This document shows positions 52,978 to 61,819 of a DNA stretch of 64,000 nucleotides, piece after piece. The number at the start of each line of letters is the position of its first letter. The stretch's first letter is position 1. The stretch spans positions 8,051,001-8,115,000 of the forward strand of contig NZ_CP088156.1 in NCBI RefSeq assembly GCF_021088345.1, in the 5' to 3' direction. The stretch is from Bradyrhizobium ontarionense (GTDB lineage Bacteria; Pseudomonadota; Alphaproteobacteria; Rhizobiales; Xanthobacteraceae). The notes below the pieces were generated by a model. It had not been told where the DNA came from. It made no database searches and worked only from the letters and a program-made list of their open reading frames with translations. The position numbers were made by a program, and so were the translations under genes.

Positions 52978-53802
52978 ATGGCTGTTCTGAAAACCAACGA
53001 CGGCACAGACATTTACTACAAGGATTGGGGCTCGGGGCAGCCGATCGTGTTCAGCCATGGCTGGCCGCTTTCGTCCGACGATTGGGATGCGCAGATGCTG
53101 TTCTTCCTCAATCGCGGCTTCCGCGTCGTTGCCCATGACCGCCGCGGCCATGGCCGCTCGGCCCAAGTCGCCGGCGGTCACGACATGGACCATTATGCCG
53201 ACGATCTTGCGGCGCTCACGACTCATCTCGACCTGAAGAACGCCATCCATGTCGGTCATTCCACCGGCGGTGGCGAGGTGGTGCATTACCTCGCGCGTCA
53301 CGGCGAGAGCAGGGCTGCGAAGGCCGCGATCATCGCCGCGGTGCCGCCTTTGATGGTGCAGACGGCCGCCAACCCGGGTGGCCTGCCGAAGGCGGTGTTC
53401 GACGACTTCCAGACCCAGGTCGCCACCCGCCGCGCGGAGTTCTACCGCGATGTCGCGGCAGGACCTTTCTACGGCTACAACAAGCCCGGCGCCAAGCCGT
53501 CGGAAGCGGTGATCCAGAACTGGTGGCGCCAGGGCATGATGGGCAGCGCGAAGGCGCATTATGACGGCGTCGTCGCCTTTTCGCAGACCGACTTCACCGA
53601 AGACTTGAAGAAGATCACGCTGCCGGTGCTGGTCATGCACAGCGAGGACGACCAGATCGTTCCCTACGCGGACTCGGCGCCGCTGTCGGCCAAGCTCCTG
53701 AAGAACGGCACCCTGAAGACCTACAAGGGTTTTCCGCACGGCATGCCGACGACCGAGGCCGAGACCATCAACGCCGATCTGCTGTCCTTCATCAAGAGCT
53801 GA
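52978..53802 (+). CDS. Alpha/beta hydrolase, non-heme chloroperoxidase-like
   Basis: A 274-residue alpha/beta hydrolase. VFSHGWPLSSDDW is the oxyanion region, GHSTGGGEV carries the catalytic Ser, and HSEDDQIVPY and FPHGMPTTEAE supply the acid and His. It resembles cofactor-free chloroperoxidases/arylesterases. The ATG at 52978 has AGGAGAGAG upstream. It is the first gene of the cluster, divergent from the AraC regulator. Substrate unknown. Confidence 0.92.
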   Translation: MAVLKTNDGTDIYYKDWGSGQPIVFSHGWPLSSDDWDAQMLFFLNRGFRVVAHDRRGHGRSAQVAGGHDMDHYADDLAALTTHLDLKNAIHVGHSTGGGEVVHYLARHGESRAAKAAIIAAVPPLMVQTAANPGGLPKAVFDDFQTQVATRRAEFYRDVAAGPFYGYNKPGAKPSEAVIQNWWRQGMMGSAKAHYDGVVAFSQTDFTEDLKKITLPVLVMHSEDDQIVPYADSAPLSAKLLKNGTLKTYKGFPHGMPTTEAETINADLLSFIKS

Positions 53803-53817
53803 TCAGAGGAGGCTTGC

Positions 53818-54330
53818 ATGAGCTGGGGAATTCCGACGACTCTGTTTCTTCAGATTCACGTGGTGCTGAGCCTGATCGGAATTGCGACCGGGCTCGTCAT
53901 GCTCGCGGGCATGCTGGCAGGCCGCCATCTGGCGGTCTGGGCGGCGCTGTTCCTGGCCACGACCTTCCTCACCGGCGTGACCGGCTTTCCGCTGCCGCCG
54001 TTCGGTCTCGACCCGCCGCGGATCATCGGCATCATCCTGCTCGCGCTGCTCGTTGCGGCCGCCGCTGCGCTCTACGTGTTCGCGCTGTCGGGGCGGTGGC
54101 GGTCGGTCTACGTCGTCTCAGCGCTGCTCTCGCTCTATCTCAACGTCTTCGTCGCGATCGTGCAGTCGTTCCAGAAGATCGGCGTGCTCAATGCGTTGGC
54201 GCCGACCCAGAGCGAGCCGCCGTTCGCGGCGGCACAACTCGTCACGCTCGCACTCTTCATTCTCCTCGGCGTCCTGGCGTGGCGCCGTTTCGCACCGGGC
54301 GGCGCTGCGCCGCGCGGCTCGCTCGCCTGA
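53818..54330 (+). CDS. Small polytopic membrane protein, function unknown
   Basis: A 170-residue protein with about five hydrophobic segments (such as VVLSLIGIATGLVMLAGMLA and IIGIILLALLVAAAAALYVFAL). No catalytic motif is visible. It starts 15 bases after the hydrolase gene with AGGAGG upstream. It is conserved in position with the neighbouring isochorismatase-like gene in this cluster. Function unknown. Confidence 0.8.
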   Translation: MSWGIPTTLFLQIHVVLSLIGIATGLVMLAGMLAGRHLAVWAALFLATTFLTGVTGFPLPPFGLDPPRIIGIILLALLVAAAAALYVFALSGRWRSVYVVSALLSLYLNVFVAIVQSFQKIGVLNALAPTQSEPPFAAAQLVTLALFILLGVLAWRRFAPGGAAPRGSLA

Positions 54331-54378
54331 TCCACTCACCTGATCCACTCAATCGAATCGTTTTCCACGGAGATATTC

Positions 54379-55029
54379 ATGTCCAAGCTCGAAATGTTGA
54401 CCCCGCAGAACAGCGCCATCGCGCTGATCGACTATCAGCCGGCGATGTATCAGGGCGTGCAGTCGCACGACCGTCTCGGCGTGTTCAACAACGTCCAGAT
54501 TCTCGCCAAGGCCGCCAAGCTGTTCAAGATCCCGACCGTGCTGACGACCGTGGCAAAGGATTCCTTCTCCGGGCCCTTCATGCCGGAGATCACGGATCTG
54601 TATCCGAGCCACGACATCATCGACCGCACCTCGATGAACTCCTGGCTGGACGCGGGTTTCCGCAAGGCCGTCGCTGCCACGGGCCGCAAGAAGTTCGTGA
54701 TCGCGGGCCTGTGGACCGAGGCCTGCGTGATGTTTCCGACGCTGGACATGCTGAGGGAAGGCTATGAGATCTACATCCCGGCCGATGCGTGCGGCGATCT
54801 GTCCGTGGAAGCGCATAACCGTTCGATGGAGCGGGCGATCCAGGCCGGTGCGGTGCCGATCACGTCCTGCCAATACGCCTTCGAGCTGCAGCAGGACTGG
54901 GCGCGGGCCGAGACCTATGACGGCATGATGGAGATCCTCAAGGCGCATTCGCCCTACGGCATCCAGGTCCGCTTCTCGAAATGGGCGCTCGGTGAACACG
55001 CTTCCGAGGGCGGCGCCAAGGTGGCCTGA
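54379..55029 (+). CDS. Isochorismatase-like (cysteine) hydrolase, YcaC-type
   Basis: A 216-residue protein with the isochorismatase-like fold. IALIDYQPAM supplies the Asp, VAKDSFSGP the Lys region, and LWTEACVMF the catalytic Cys. YcaC-type hydrolases of this kind act on amides or N-carbamoyl compounds; the actual substrate is unknown. It has GGAGATATTC upstream and sits 9 bases before the XapX gene, so it is co-transcribed. It may supply or remove an amide in the pathway with the downstream amidohydrolase. Confidence 0.88.
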   Translation: MSKLEMLTPQNSAIALIDYQPAMYQGVQSHDRLGVFNNVQILAKAAKLFKIPTVLTTVAKDSFSGPFMPEITDLYPSHDIIDRTSMNSWLDAGFRKAVAATGRKKFVIAGLWTEACVMFPTLDMLREGYEIYIPADACGDLSVEAHNRSMERAIQAGAVPITSCQYAFELQQDWARAETYDGMMEILKAHSPYGIQVRFSKWALGEHASEGGAKVA

Positions 55030-55038
55030 GGCGGCGCA

Positions 55039-55326
55039 ATGAAGATCTATCTGTTTTCGCTCGGGGCAGGGCTGCTGGTCGGCGTGATCTACAGCCTGCT
55101 CCAGGTGCGCTCGCCGGCGCCGCCCTTGGTGGCGCTGGTCGGCCTGCTCGGAATCCTGCTCGGTGAGCAGGTCATTCCCGTGAGCAAGCAGCTCCTCGAC
55201 GGCACGAGCCTTTCGGCAGCGTGGCAGAAGGCCGCCTGCGCCACCCACATCTTCGGCCTGCTGCCCGGCCATCACGGCCGGGCAGAGACCACCAATCCTC
55301 CGGCGCAAGGCGAGAAGGCCTCATGA
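55039..55326 (+). CDS. XapX domain (DUF1427) protein
   Basis: A 95-residue protein with two hydrophobic segments, YLFSLGAGLLVGVIYSLLQVRSPAPP and PPLVALVGLLGILLGE, which is the XapX domain. The C-terminal tail is soluble. Its stop overlaps the start of the amidohydrolase gene as ATGA, showing coupling. XapX proteins lie beside isochorismatase-like and amidohydrolase genes elsewhere; the molecular role is unknown. Confidence 0.88.
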   Translation: MKIYLFSLGAGLLVGVIYSLLQVRSPAPPLVALVGLLGILLGEQVIPVSKQLLDGTSLSAAWQKAACATHIFGLLPGHHGRAETTNPPAQGEKAS

Positions 55327-57200
55327 GCGAGCATCCCGATCTCATCCTGCATCGTGGCCTGCTCACGACGCTCGATCGTTCCAATCCCACGGCGAGTGCG
55401 GTCGCGATCAAGGACGGCGTCTTCACGGCCGTCGGCCACGAGCAGGACGTGATGCCGTTGGCAGGGCCGGCGACCAAGGTGATCGACCTCAAGGGCCGGC
55501 GCGTGCTGCCGGGCCTGATCGACAACCACCTGCACATCATCCGCGGCGGGCTCAACTTCAACATGGAGCTGCGCTGGGACGGTGTCCGTTCGCTCGCTGA
55601 TGCCATGGCGATGCTGAAGGCGCAGGTCGCGATCACGCCGCCGCCGCAATGGGTGCGCGTGGTCGGCGGCTTCACCGAGCACCAGTTCGCCGAGAAGCGG
55701 TTGCCGACGATCGACGAGCTCAACGCGGTCGCGCCGGACACGCCGGTGTTCCTGCTGCATCTGTATGACCGCGCCATTCTGAACGGCGCCGCGCTGCGCG
55801 CCGTCGGCTACGACAAGGACACGCCGCAGCCGCCCGGTGGCGAGATCATGCGTGACATCAAGGGCAATCCGACCGGATTGCTGCTGGCCAAGCCGAACGC
55901 CGCGATCCTCTATGCGACGCTCGCCAAGGGGCCGAAGCTGCCGTTCGACTATCAGCTCAACTCGACGCGGCACTTCATGCGCGAGCTGAACAGGCTCGGC
56001 GTCACCGGTGCGATCGATGCCGGCGGCGGCTTCCAGAACTATCCGGACGACTATGCCGTCATCCAGAAGCTCGCCGATGACGGCCAGCTCACGATCCGGC
56101 TGGCCTACAACCTGTTCACGCAGAAGCCGAAGGGCGAGAAGGACGACTTCCTGCGCTGGACGCAGACATCGTCCTACAAGCAGGGCACCGACTATTTCCG
56201 CCACAACGGTGCCGGCGAGATGCTGGTGTTCTCGGCCGCCGATTTCGAGGATTTCCGCGTGCCGCGGCCGGACATGCCGGCCGAGATGGAGGGCGAGCTC
56301 GAGGAGGTCGTGCGCATTCTCGCGCAGAACAAATGGCCGTGGCGGCTGCACGCGACCTATGACGAGACCATTTCGCGTGCGCTCGACGTGTTCGAGAGGG
56401 TCAATCAAGATACCCCGCTCGACGGCCTGCACTGGTTCTTCGATCATGCCGAGACCATCTCGGACCAGTCGATCGACCGTATCGCGGCGCTCGGCGGCGG
56501 CATCGCCGTGCAGCACCGCATGGCCTATCAGGGCGAATATTTCGTCGAGCGCTACGGGTTTGGCGCAGCCGAGGCGACGCCGCCGGTGAAGAAGATCCTG
56601 GACAAGGGCGTCAAGGTCTCGGCCGGCACGGACGCGACCCGCGTCGCGTCCTATAATCCCTGGGTCTCGCTGTCCTGGCTGGTCACCGGTCGCACCGTCG
56701 GCGGCCTCAGGCTCACGCCGCAGCGCAACTGCCTCGATCGCGAAACCGCGCTGCGGATGTGGACCGAGAACGTCACCTGGTTCTCCAACGAAGAGGGCAA
56801 GAAGGGCCGCATCGCGGTCGGCCAGCTCGCCGACCTGATCGTGCCGGATCGCGACTACTTCTCCTGTGCGGAGGCTGAGATCGCCGACACCACGAGCGAG
56901 CTTACGATGGTCGGCGGCCGCATCGTCTACGCGGCGTCGGACTTCAAGGCGCTGGACGAGGCCGCGCCGCCGCCGGCGATGCCGGAGTGGTCGCCGGTGC
57001 GCCGCTTCGGCGGCTACGGCGCCTGGCTGGAGAAGGACGACAACGGCGCCGTCCGCGCCCAGGCGATGCAGATGTGCGGCTGTGCCAGCGCCTGCGGCAT
57101 GCATGGCCACGATCATGCGCGCGCCTGGTCCTCCAGCCTGCCGGTGTCCGATCTCAAGAGCTTCTGGGGCGCGCTCGGCTGCGCCTGCTGGGCGGTCTGA
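55323..57200 (+). CDS. YtcJ-type amidohydrolase with Cys/His-rich tail
   Basis: A 625-residue amidohydrolase_3 protein. The metal motif is DNHLHI (HxH), with later metal and catalytic residues in HATYDET, WFFDHAE and SAGTDATRVAS. The last 42 residues (from about 584) are unusual for YtcJ proteins: CGC, C, then HGHDH, and a final CAC, giving cysteines at 585, 587, 591, 620 and 622. The start at 55323 overlaps the XapX stop by four bases. Predicted substrate is an amide or ester compound in the pathway of this cluster; unknown. Confidence 0.88.
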   Translation: MSEHPDLILHRGLLTTLDRSNPTASAVAIKDGVFTAVGHEQDVMPLAGPATKVIDLKGRRVLPGLIDNHLHIIRGGLNFNMELRWDGVRSLADAMAMLKAQVAITPPPQWVRVVGGFTEHQFAEKRLPTIDELNAVAPDTPVFLLHLYDRAILNGAALRAVGYDKDTPQPPGGEIMRDIKGNPTGLLLAKPNAAILYATLAKGPKLPFDYQLNSTRHFMRELNRLGVTGAIDAGGGFQNYPDDYAVIQKLADDGQLTIRLAYNLFTQKPKGEKDDFLRWTQTSSYKQGTDYFRHNGAGEMLVFSAADFEDFRVPRPDMPAEMEGELEEVVRILAQNKWPWRLHATYDETISRALDVFERVNQDTPLDGLHWFFDHAETISDQSIDRIAALGGGIAVQHRMAYQGEYFVERYGFGAAEATPPVKKILDKGVKVSAGTDATRVASYNPWVSLSWLVTGRTVGGLRLTPQRNCLDRETALRMWTENVTWFSNEEGKKGRIAVGQLADLIVPDRDYFSCAEAEIADTTSELTMVGGRIVYAASDFKALDEAAPPPAMPEWSPVRRFGGYGAWLEKDDNGAVRAQAMQMCGCASACGMHGHDHARAWSSSLPVSDLKSFWGALGCACWAV

Positions 57201-57201
57201 G

Positions 57202-57624
57202 ATGACGGCGCTGTCCGACACGCCACGGCCAATCGCCGCGATTCTCGACTGGCCGTGGCTATGGCCACTGACACGGCTTGCGCTGGTGTCGGCGTATCTG
57301 ATCGGCGGCATCCAGAAGCTCGTCGACTTCCCTGGCGCCATCGCCGAGCAGGCCCATTTCGGCCTGCAGCCGGCGTGGCTCTGGGCGGTGGCTGCCATCG
57401 CCGTCGAGCTGATCGGCTCGGTGCTGGTCATCGTAAACCGCTTCGTCTGGCTCGGCGCCGGCGCGCTCGGCGTGCTCACATCAGTGGCGATGCTCACCGC
57501 CAACGATTTCTGGCACATGGATGGCCATGACCGGTTCATGGCCCTCAACGCCTTCTTCGAGCATCTCGGGCTGATCGCCGGCCTCGTGCTCGTCTCCATG
57601 TCGATGCGCGCGCGCCGCGCGTAA
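57202..57624 (+). CDS. DoxX-family membrane protein
   Basis: A 140-residue protein with four hydrophobic segments, including LALVSAYLIGGIQKLVDFPG (the DoxX family signature region) and VAAIAVELIGSVLVIV. The start is one base after the amidohydrolase stop, so the two are coupled. DoxX proteins are thought to be respiratory or redox-associated membrane proteins. The role here is unknown. Confidence 0.87.
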   Translation: MTALSDTPRPIAAILDWPWLWPLTRLALVSAYLIGGIQKLVDFPGAIAEQAHFGLQPAWLWAVAAIAVELIGSVLVIVNRFVWLGAGALGVLTSVAMLTANDFWHMDGHDRFMALNAFFEHLGLIAGLVLVSMSMRARRA

Positions 57625-57649
57625 ATTCATCCATTCGTTCGAGGTTGCC

Positions 57650-58540
57650 ATGCTCCGTCGTCGTTCTCTGCTCAGCGCTGCGCTCGCGGCCACGCTGCTC
57701 GCAGCGCCCGTTCTCGCGAAAAAGCCCGCGCCGCTCATCGGCGTCGGCGCGCAATACGACACCACGCACGTCTACGTCGCGCCCGAGGATGTCGAGAAAT
57801 TCGCGACCAGCTTCCTCGCCACCTTCGGCGGCCAGAGTACGAAGCAGGTGGTGGTGACGGTGACGCCGACGCCGAGCAGCACGACCTCGCAGCTGCTGCA
57901 GACGCCGGTCGGCACCGTGTCGCTGTTCGGCTTCAAGACGGGTATTCCGTATCCGTTCGGCGCCGAGCGCACCGGCTATCTCGTCACCGACCTGGATGAT
58001 GCGATCAAGGCGGCCAGGGCCGCCGGCGCCGACGTGGTGGTGGCGCCGTTCCCCGATCCGATCGGACGCGATGCCGTGATCCAATGGCCGGGCGGCGTCA
58101 ACATGCAGCTGTACTGGCACACGACCAAGCCGTCCTATCCCGCGTTCCAGACCGTTCCGGACAATCGCGTCTACGTCTCGCGCGGGCGTGCCGAAGCCTT
58201 CACGCGCGCCTTCCTGCGTTTTTCCCATGGCAAGGTGGTGTCCGACGAGGCGAAGGCGCCGGGCATTGAGATCGGGCGCTCGAACGATCATTATCGGCGC
58301 ATCCGCATCGAGTCTGCGTTCGGAAAAATGACAGTGTTGGTCACCGATGGCCATCTGCCGTATCCGTTCGGTCGCGAGATGACCGGCTACGAGGTTGCCG
58401 ATCTCAAGGCCACCCTGGACAAGGCGAAAGGAACAGGCGCGACCGTACTGGTCGAGCCGTTCACCTCGGACAAGCGCGAGCAGGCGGTCGTGCAGTTTCC
58501 CGGCGGCTATGTCGCGGAGATTCATGCGGTCGTGAAGTAG
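57650..58540 (+). CDS. Secreted two-domain VOC/glyoxalase-fold protein
   Basis: A 296-residue protein with a signal peptide (LLSAALAATLLAAPVLA) and two VOC-like halves; YDTTHVYV and RTGYLVTDLDDAIKAARAAGADVV in the first half, RVYVSRG and MTGYEVADLKATLDKAKGTGATVL in the second. The duplicated halves are typical of two-domain VOC proteins. The start has GAGG upstream. It is the last gene of the cluster and is predicted to be periplasmic. Metal-binding residues and reaction are not clear. Confidence 0.82.
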   Translation: MLRRRSLLSAALAATLLAAPVLAKKPAPLIGVGAQYDTTHVYVAPEDVEKFATSFLATFGGQSTKQVVVTVTPTPSSTTSQLLQTPVGTVSLFGFKTGIPYPFGAERTGYLVTDLDDAIKAARAAGADVVVAPFPDPIGRDAVIQWPGGVNMQLYWHTTKPSYPAFQTVPDNRVYVSRGRAEAFTRAFLRFSHGKVVSDEAKAPGIEIGRSNDHYRRIRIESAFGKMTVLVTDGHLPYPFGREMTGYEVADLKATLDKAKGTGATVLVEPFTSDKREQAVVQFPGGYVAEIHAVVK

Positions 58541-58554
58541 GAGCCTTGGGGGAG

Positions 58555-59976
58555 ATGCCGGCGAAGTTGCGGATGGCACGGGCTCTGGCGAAGGCGGCGG
58601 TCGCGAGCGTGATGCTCGCTGCGCTATGCACTGCCAATTCGGCTCTTGCCGAGGACAATGCCGCGCGCCCCACGATCCGCACCAATCGCTGGCAGGAGGA
58701 CTGGTCCGTCCTGGCCAATCCGGCGCTGCGTACGGCCCCGTTCGACCCGATCAAGTACATCCCGCTGCAGCCCGGCAACCCGCAGAGCTATGTCTCGTTC
58801 GGCATGACCCTGCGCGAGCGGTTCGAGAGCCTGGACGCGGCAAGCTTCGGCATCGGCGGGACCAAGCCCGATTCGCATCTGCTGCAGCGGCTGCAGATCC
58901 ACGCCGACGCGCATCTCAATGAGCACTGGCAATTGTTCGTCCAGCTCGAGGACGACCGCGCGTTCGGCAAGGCCAACATCACGTCGGTCGACCAGGACCC
59001 GCTCGATCTCCGGCTCGCGTTCCTCGCCTATGTCGACACGACGGAGAAGGGCACCTTCAAGGCCCGTGTCGGCCGGCAGGATTTCGACTTCGACCTGCAG
59101 CGCTTCGTGTCGTCGCGCGACGGCCCGAACGTGCGCCAGTCCTTCGATGCACTGTGGGCCGACTGGGAGAGCGGCCCGTGGCGCTTCATCGGCTTCGTCA
59201 GCCAGCCGGTGCAGTACAATCTGGTGCGGCCGTTCGACGACACGTCCAATGGCCAGTTCCAGTTTCACACCCTGCGCGTCGAGCGCCAGGTGCTCGGCAC
59301 CAACGAGCTGTCGTCGTATTATTCCTACTATCAGCGCGACAATGTGCGCTTCCTCGATGCCACCGGCAACGAGCGTCGCCATGTGCTCGACATCCGCTTC
59401 GCCGGCAAGCTCGCGGGCTTCGACTGGGATCTCGAGGCAATGGGGCAGGCGGGATCGGTCGGGGCCAAGCAGATCCGGGCCTGGGGCGCCGGCGCGCGGG
59501 CCGGCTACACGTTTGCCGAATTCGCCTGGCAGCCGCGCATCGGCCTGCAGCTCGATGGCGCCTCCGGCGACCGCCATCGCGGTGACAACAGGATCGAGAC
59601 CTTCAATCCGCTGTTTCCGAATGGCTACTATTTCTCGCTCGCCGGTTTCACCGGCTACACCAACCTGATCCATGTCAAGCCGTCGCTGACGGTCAAGCCG
59701 GCGGCCGATCTCTCGGTCATGGCGGCGATCGGCCTGCAGTGGCGCGCGACCGCGGCGGATGCGATCTATGTCCAGCCCAATGTCGCGGTCGCCGGCACGG
59801 CTGGGCAGGGCAGTCTGTGGTCTGGGGTCTACGCGCAGTTGCGTGCCGACTACCGCTTCAACGCCAATCTCACCGGCGCGTTGGAGGCCGTGCACTACAG
59901 GATCGGTGATACGTTGCGCCGCGTTGGTGGTCACGACAGCGACTACATCGGCCTCGAACTCAAATACGCGCTCTGA
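58555..59976 (+). CDS. Alginate-export-type outer membrane beta-barrel
   Basis: A protein of about 473 residues of the alginate_exp family (outer membrane porin, AlgE type). The signal peptide (ALAKAAVASVMLAALCTANSALA) is followed by DWSVLANPALRTAPFDPIKYIPL and many amphipathic strands ending in YIGLELKYAL, with an aromatic/leucine C-terminal end. The ATG at 58555 is chosen; a TTG at 58546 would add three residues. It lies 14 bases after the VOC gene and 20 bases before the YoaK-like gene. It could be a porin for organic solutes or for a polysaccharide. Confidence 0.87.
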   Translation: MPAKLRMARALAKAAVASVMLAALCTANSALAEDNAARPTIRTNRWQEDWSVLANPALRTAPFDPIKYIPLQPGNPQSYVSFGMTLRERFESLDAASFGIGGTKPDSHLLQRLQIHADAHLNEHWQLFVQLEDDRAFGKANITSVDQDPLDLRLAFLAYVDTTEKGTFKARVGRQDFDFDLQRFVSSRDGPNVRQSFDALWADWESGPWRFIGFVSQPVQYNLVRPFDDTSNGQFQFHTLRVERQVLGTNELSSYYSYYQRDNVRFLDATGNERRHVLDIRFAGKLAGFDWDLEAMGQAGSVGAKQIRAWGAGARAGYTFAEFAWQPRIGLQLDGASGDRHRGDNRIETFNPLFPNGYYFSLAGFTGYTNLIHVKPSLTVKPAADLSVMAAIGLQWRATAADAIYVQPNVAVAGTAGQGSLWSGVYAQLRADYRFNANLTGALEAVHYRIGDTLRRVGGHDSDYIGLELKYAL

Positions 59977-59995
59977 ACAACGAAAGCGGAATCAC

Positions 59996-60685
59996 ATGGC
60001 TTCCACCGACTCGCGCGTCGTGCCGCTGCTGCTCAGCGTCAACGCAGGCTATGTCGACACCGCCGGCTTCCTGGCGCTGCAGGGCCTGTTCACGGCCCAC
60101 GTCACCGGCAACTTCGTGACGCTCGGCGCGGCGCTGGCGCTCGGCACCTCCGGCGCGGTCGCGAAGCTGCTGGCGCTGCCGGTGTTCTGCGTGGTCGTGA
60201 TCGCAACGCGGCTCGCCGGCACGCTGCTGTCGCGGCGGTGGTCGCGGGCGTTCGAGGTGCTGATCGCGGTCAAGCTCGTGCTGCTCATGCTCGGTGCCGC
60301 GCTCGCCGTCCATTTCGGCCCGTTCGACAACGGCGACAGCCATGAGGCCATCATCACCGGCATGGTGCTGGTGGCGGCGATGGCGATCCAGAACGCCGTG
60401 CACCGGATTCATCTGCCGACTGCGCCACCCTCGACCCTGATGACCGGCACCACGACGCAGGTGATGATCGACCTCGCGGATCGCATCTACGTCGGTGACA
60501 AGAGCCAGGCGCCGCCGTCCGCGCGTCTCGTCCAGATGGCGGTCAACGTGCTCGCCTTTGCGCTCGGCTGCGGCGCAGCCGCGCTGCTGTTCGTGCGGCT
60601 CGGCAGCTGGTGCTTCGTCGTCCCGCCGATCGTCGCCGCGCTGGCGCTGGTGGTGCGCCTTGCCGGGCCAGCATCGCCGCGCTGA
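59996..60685 (+). CDS. YoaK-like (DUF1275) membrane protein
   Basis: A 229-residue integral membrane protein of the YoaK/DUF1275 family, with about six helices. VDTAGFLALQGLFTAHVTGNFVTLGAAL is the family start, and PTAPPSTLMTGTTTQVMIDL is a conserved loop. The ATG at 59996 has AAAGCGG upstream. It probably follows the porin gene in one transcript. Function unknown; it may be a transporter. Confidence 0.88.
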   Translation: MASTDSRVVPLLLSVNAGYVDTAGFLALQGLFTAHVTGNFVTLGAALALGTSGAVAKLLALPVFCVVVIATRLAGTLLSRRWSRAFEVLIAVKLVLLMLGAALAVHFGPFDNGDSHEAIITGMVLVAAMAIQNAVHRIHLPTAPPSTLMTGTTTQVMIDLADRIYVGDKSQAPPSARLVQMAVNVLAFALGCGAAALLFVRLGSWCFVVPPIVAALALVVRLAGPASPR

Positions 60686-60758
60686 GCCGCTGCGGTCGCT
60701 TGGGCAGGCTCGGCCATCAATGGTACGTTGAGCGGGGGCGCTGCTTCGCCAAACGCAC

Positions 60759-60941
60759 CGTCATTCCGGGGCATTCGCGCGCAAAATGGCGAAGCCATTT
60801 TGGGGCAGCGCGAATGAGCCCGGAATCCATAGCCACAGGCGGTCATGGCTTGGCGAGACCGCTGGGGCATGCACCTCGAACATGATTGACGTTCGTGGTT
60901 ATGGATTCCGGGCTCGCGCTGTCGCGCGCCCCGGAATGACG
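60759..60941. repeat. Palindromic repeat, CGTCATTCCGGGG type
   Basis: Left end CGTCATTCCGGGGC and right end GCCCCGGAATGACG are inverted, with inner AATGAGCCCGGAATCCATA and TATGGATTCCGGGCTCGC arms. An inner AAAATGGCGAAGCCATTTT hairpin also occurs. The element fills most of the spacer between the YoaK-like gene and the fumarylacetoacetase-like gene. It is the same style as the one at 36828. Confidence 0.75.
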
Positions 60942-60958
60942 GCGGAGAGAGCGGACGC

Positions 60959-61810
60959 TCAAACCGCTTCGTCTACGATCCCATTCTTCAGCAGTCCGAT
61001 GCGGTCGATCTCTACCTCAACCACGTCGCCGGGCTTCATCCACAGCGGCGGCGTGCGGCGCGAGCCGACACCGCCGGGTGTGCCCGTGGCGATGACGTCG
61101 CCCGGCTCTAGCCGCGTGAACGACGAGCAGTATTCGATCTGGCGCGGGATATCGAAGATCATCTGGCTGATCGTGGCGTCCTGCACCACCTCGCCATTCA
61201 GCCGCGTCTGCAGCCGCAGCGGGCCGAGATCGTCGATCTCGTCCGCGGTGACGAGCCACGGGCCAAAGGCGCCGGTGGCGGGAAAATTCTTGCCGGGCGT
61301 GAACTGGTGGGTGTGGCGCTGGAAGTCGCGCACGCTGCCTTCGTTGTAGCAGGCGTAGCCTGCGATGTGCTGGAAGGCCTCGCTGCGCTTGATGTAGCGG
61401 CCGGGCTTGCCGATGACGATCGCGAGCTCGCCCTCGAAATCGAGATCGGTCGAGACCCGCGGCCGGATGATGTTGGTGAGATGCCCGGTCTGGCTGTTGG
61501 CGAAGCGGCCGAACACGGTGGGATTCTCGACCTCGGAGCGTCCGGTCTCCTTGCGATGGGTCTCGTAGTTGAGGCCGATGCAGAGGATCTTGTCGGGATT
61601 GGGGATGACCGGAAGGAAGGTGATGGCGGACAGCGGATGCCGCTTGGCGCGGGACGCGGCTGCAGCCGCTTCCTTCAGCGCGTCGGCCGCGATCGCCGAC
61701 TTCAGATCAGGGAAGCGATCGTGCAGGACCGCGCCGAGATCGGCGATGGCGTCGCCCTCGACCAGTCCCCAGGTCGGCGCATTGTCGATGGTGAAGCTTG
61801 CAAATTTCAT
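60959..61810 (-). CDS. Fumarylacetoacetate hydrolase-family protein
   Basis: A 283-residue FAH-family protein. ILCIGLNYETHRKE is the family start of the catalytic domain, with metal ligands in DFEGELAIVIGK (Glu/Glu) and later GFGPWLVTAD-like GAFGPWLVTADEI. The C-terminal TGTPGGVGSRRTPP loop is typical. It probably cleaves or hydrates a beta-keto or 2-oxo acid product of aromatic breakdown. It ends the minus-strand operon with the monooxygenase and MFS genes. Exact substrate unknown. Confidence 0.92.
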   Translation of the reverse strand: MKFASFTIDNAPTWGLVEGDAIADLGAVLHDRFPDLKSAIAADALKEAAAAASRAKRHPLSAITFLPVIPNPDKILCIGLNYETHRKETGRSEVENPTVFGRFANSQTGHLTNIIRPRVSTDLDFEGELAIVIGKPGRYIKRSEAFQHIAGYACYNEGSVRDFQRHTHQFTPGKNFPATGAFGPWLVTADEIDDLGPLRLQTRLNGEVVQDATISQMIFDIPRQIEYCSSFTRLEPGDVIATGTPGGVGSRRTPPLWMKPGDVVEVEIDRIGLLKNGIVDEAV

Positions 61811-61819
61811 CTGATGTCC

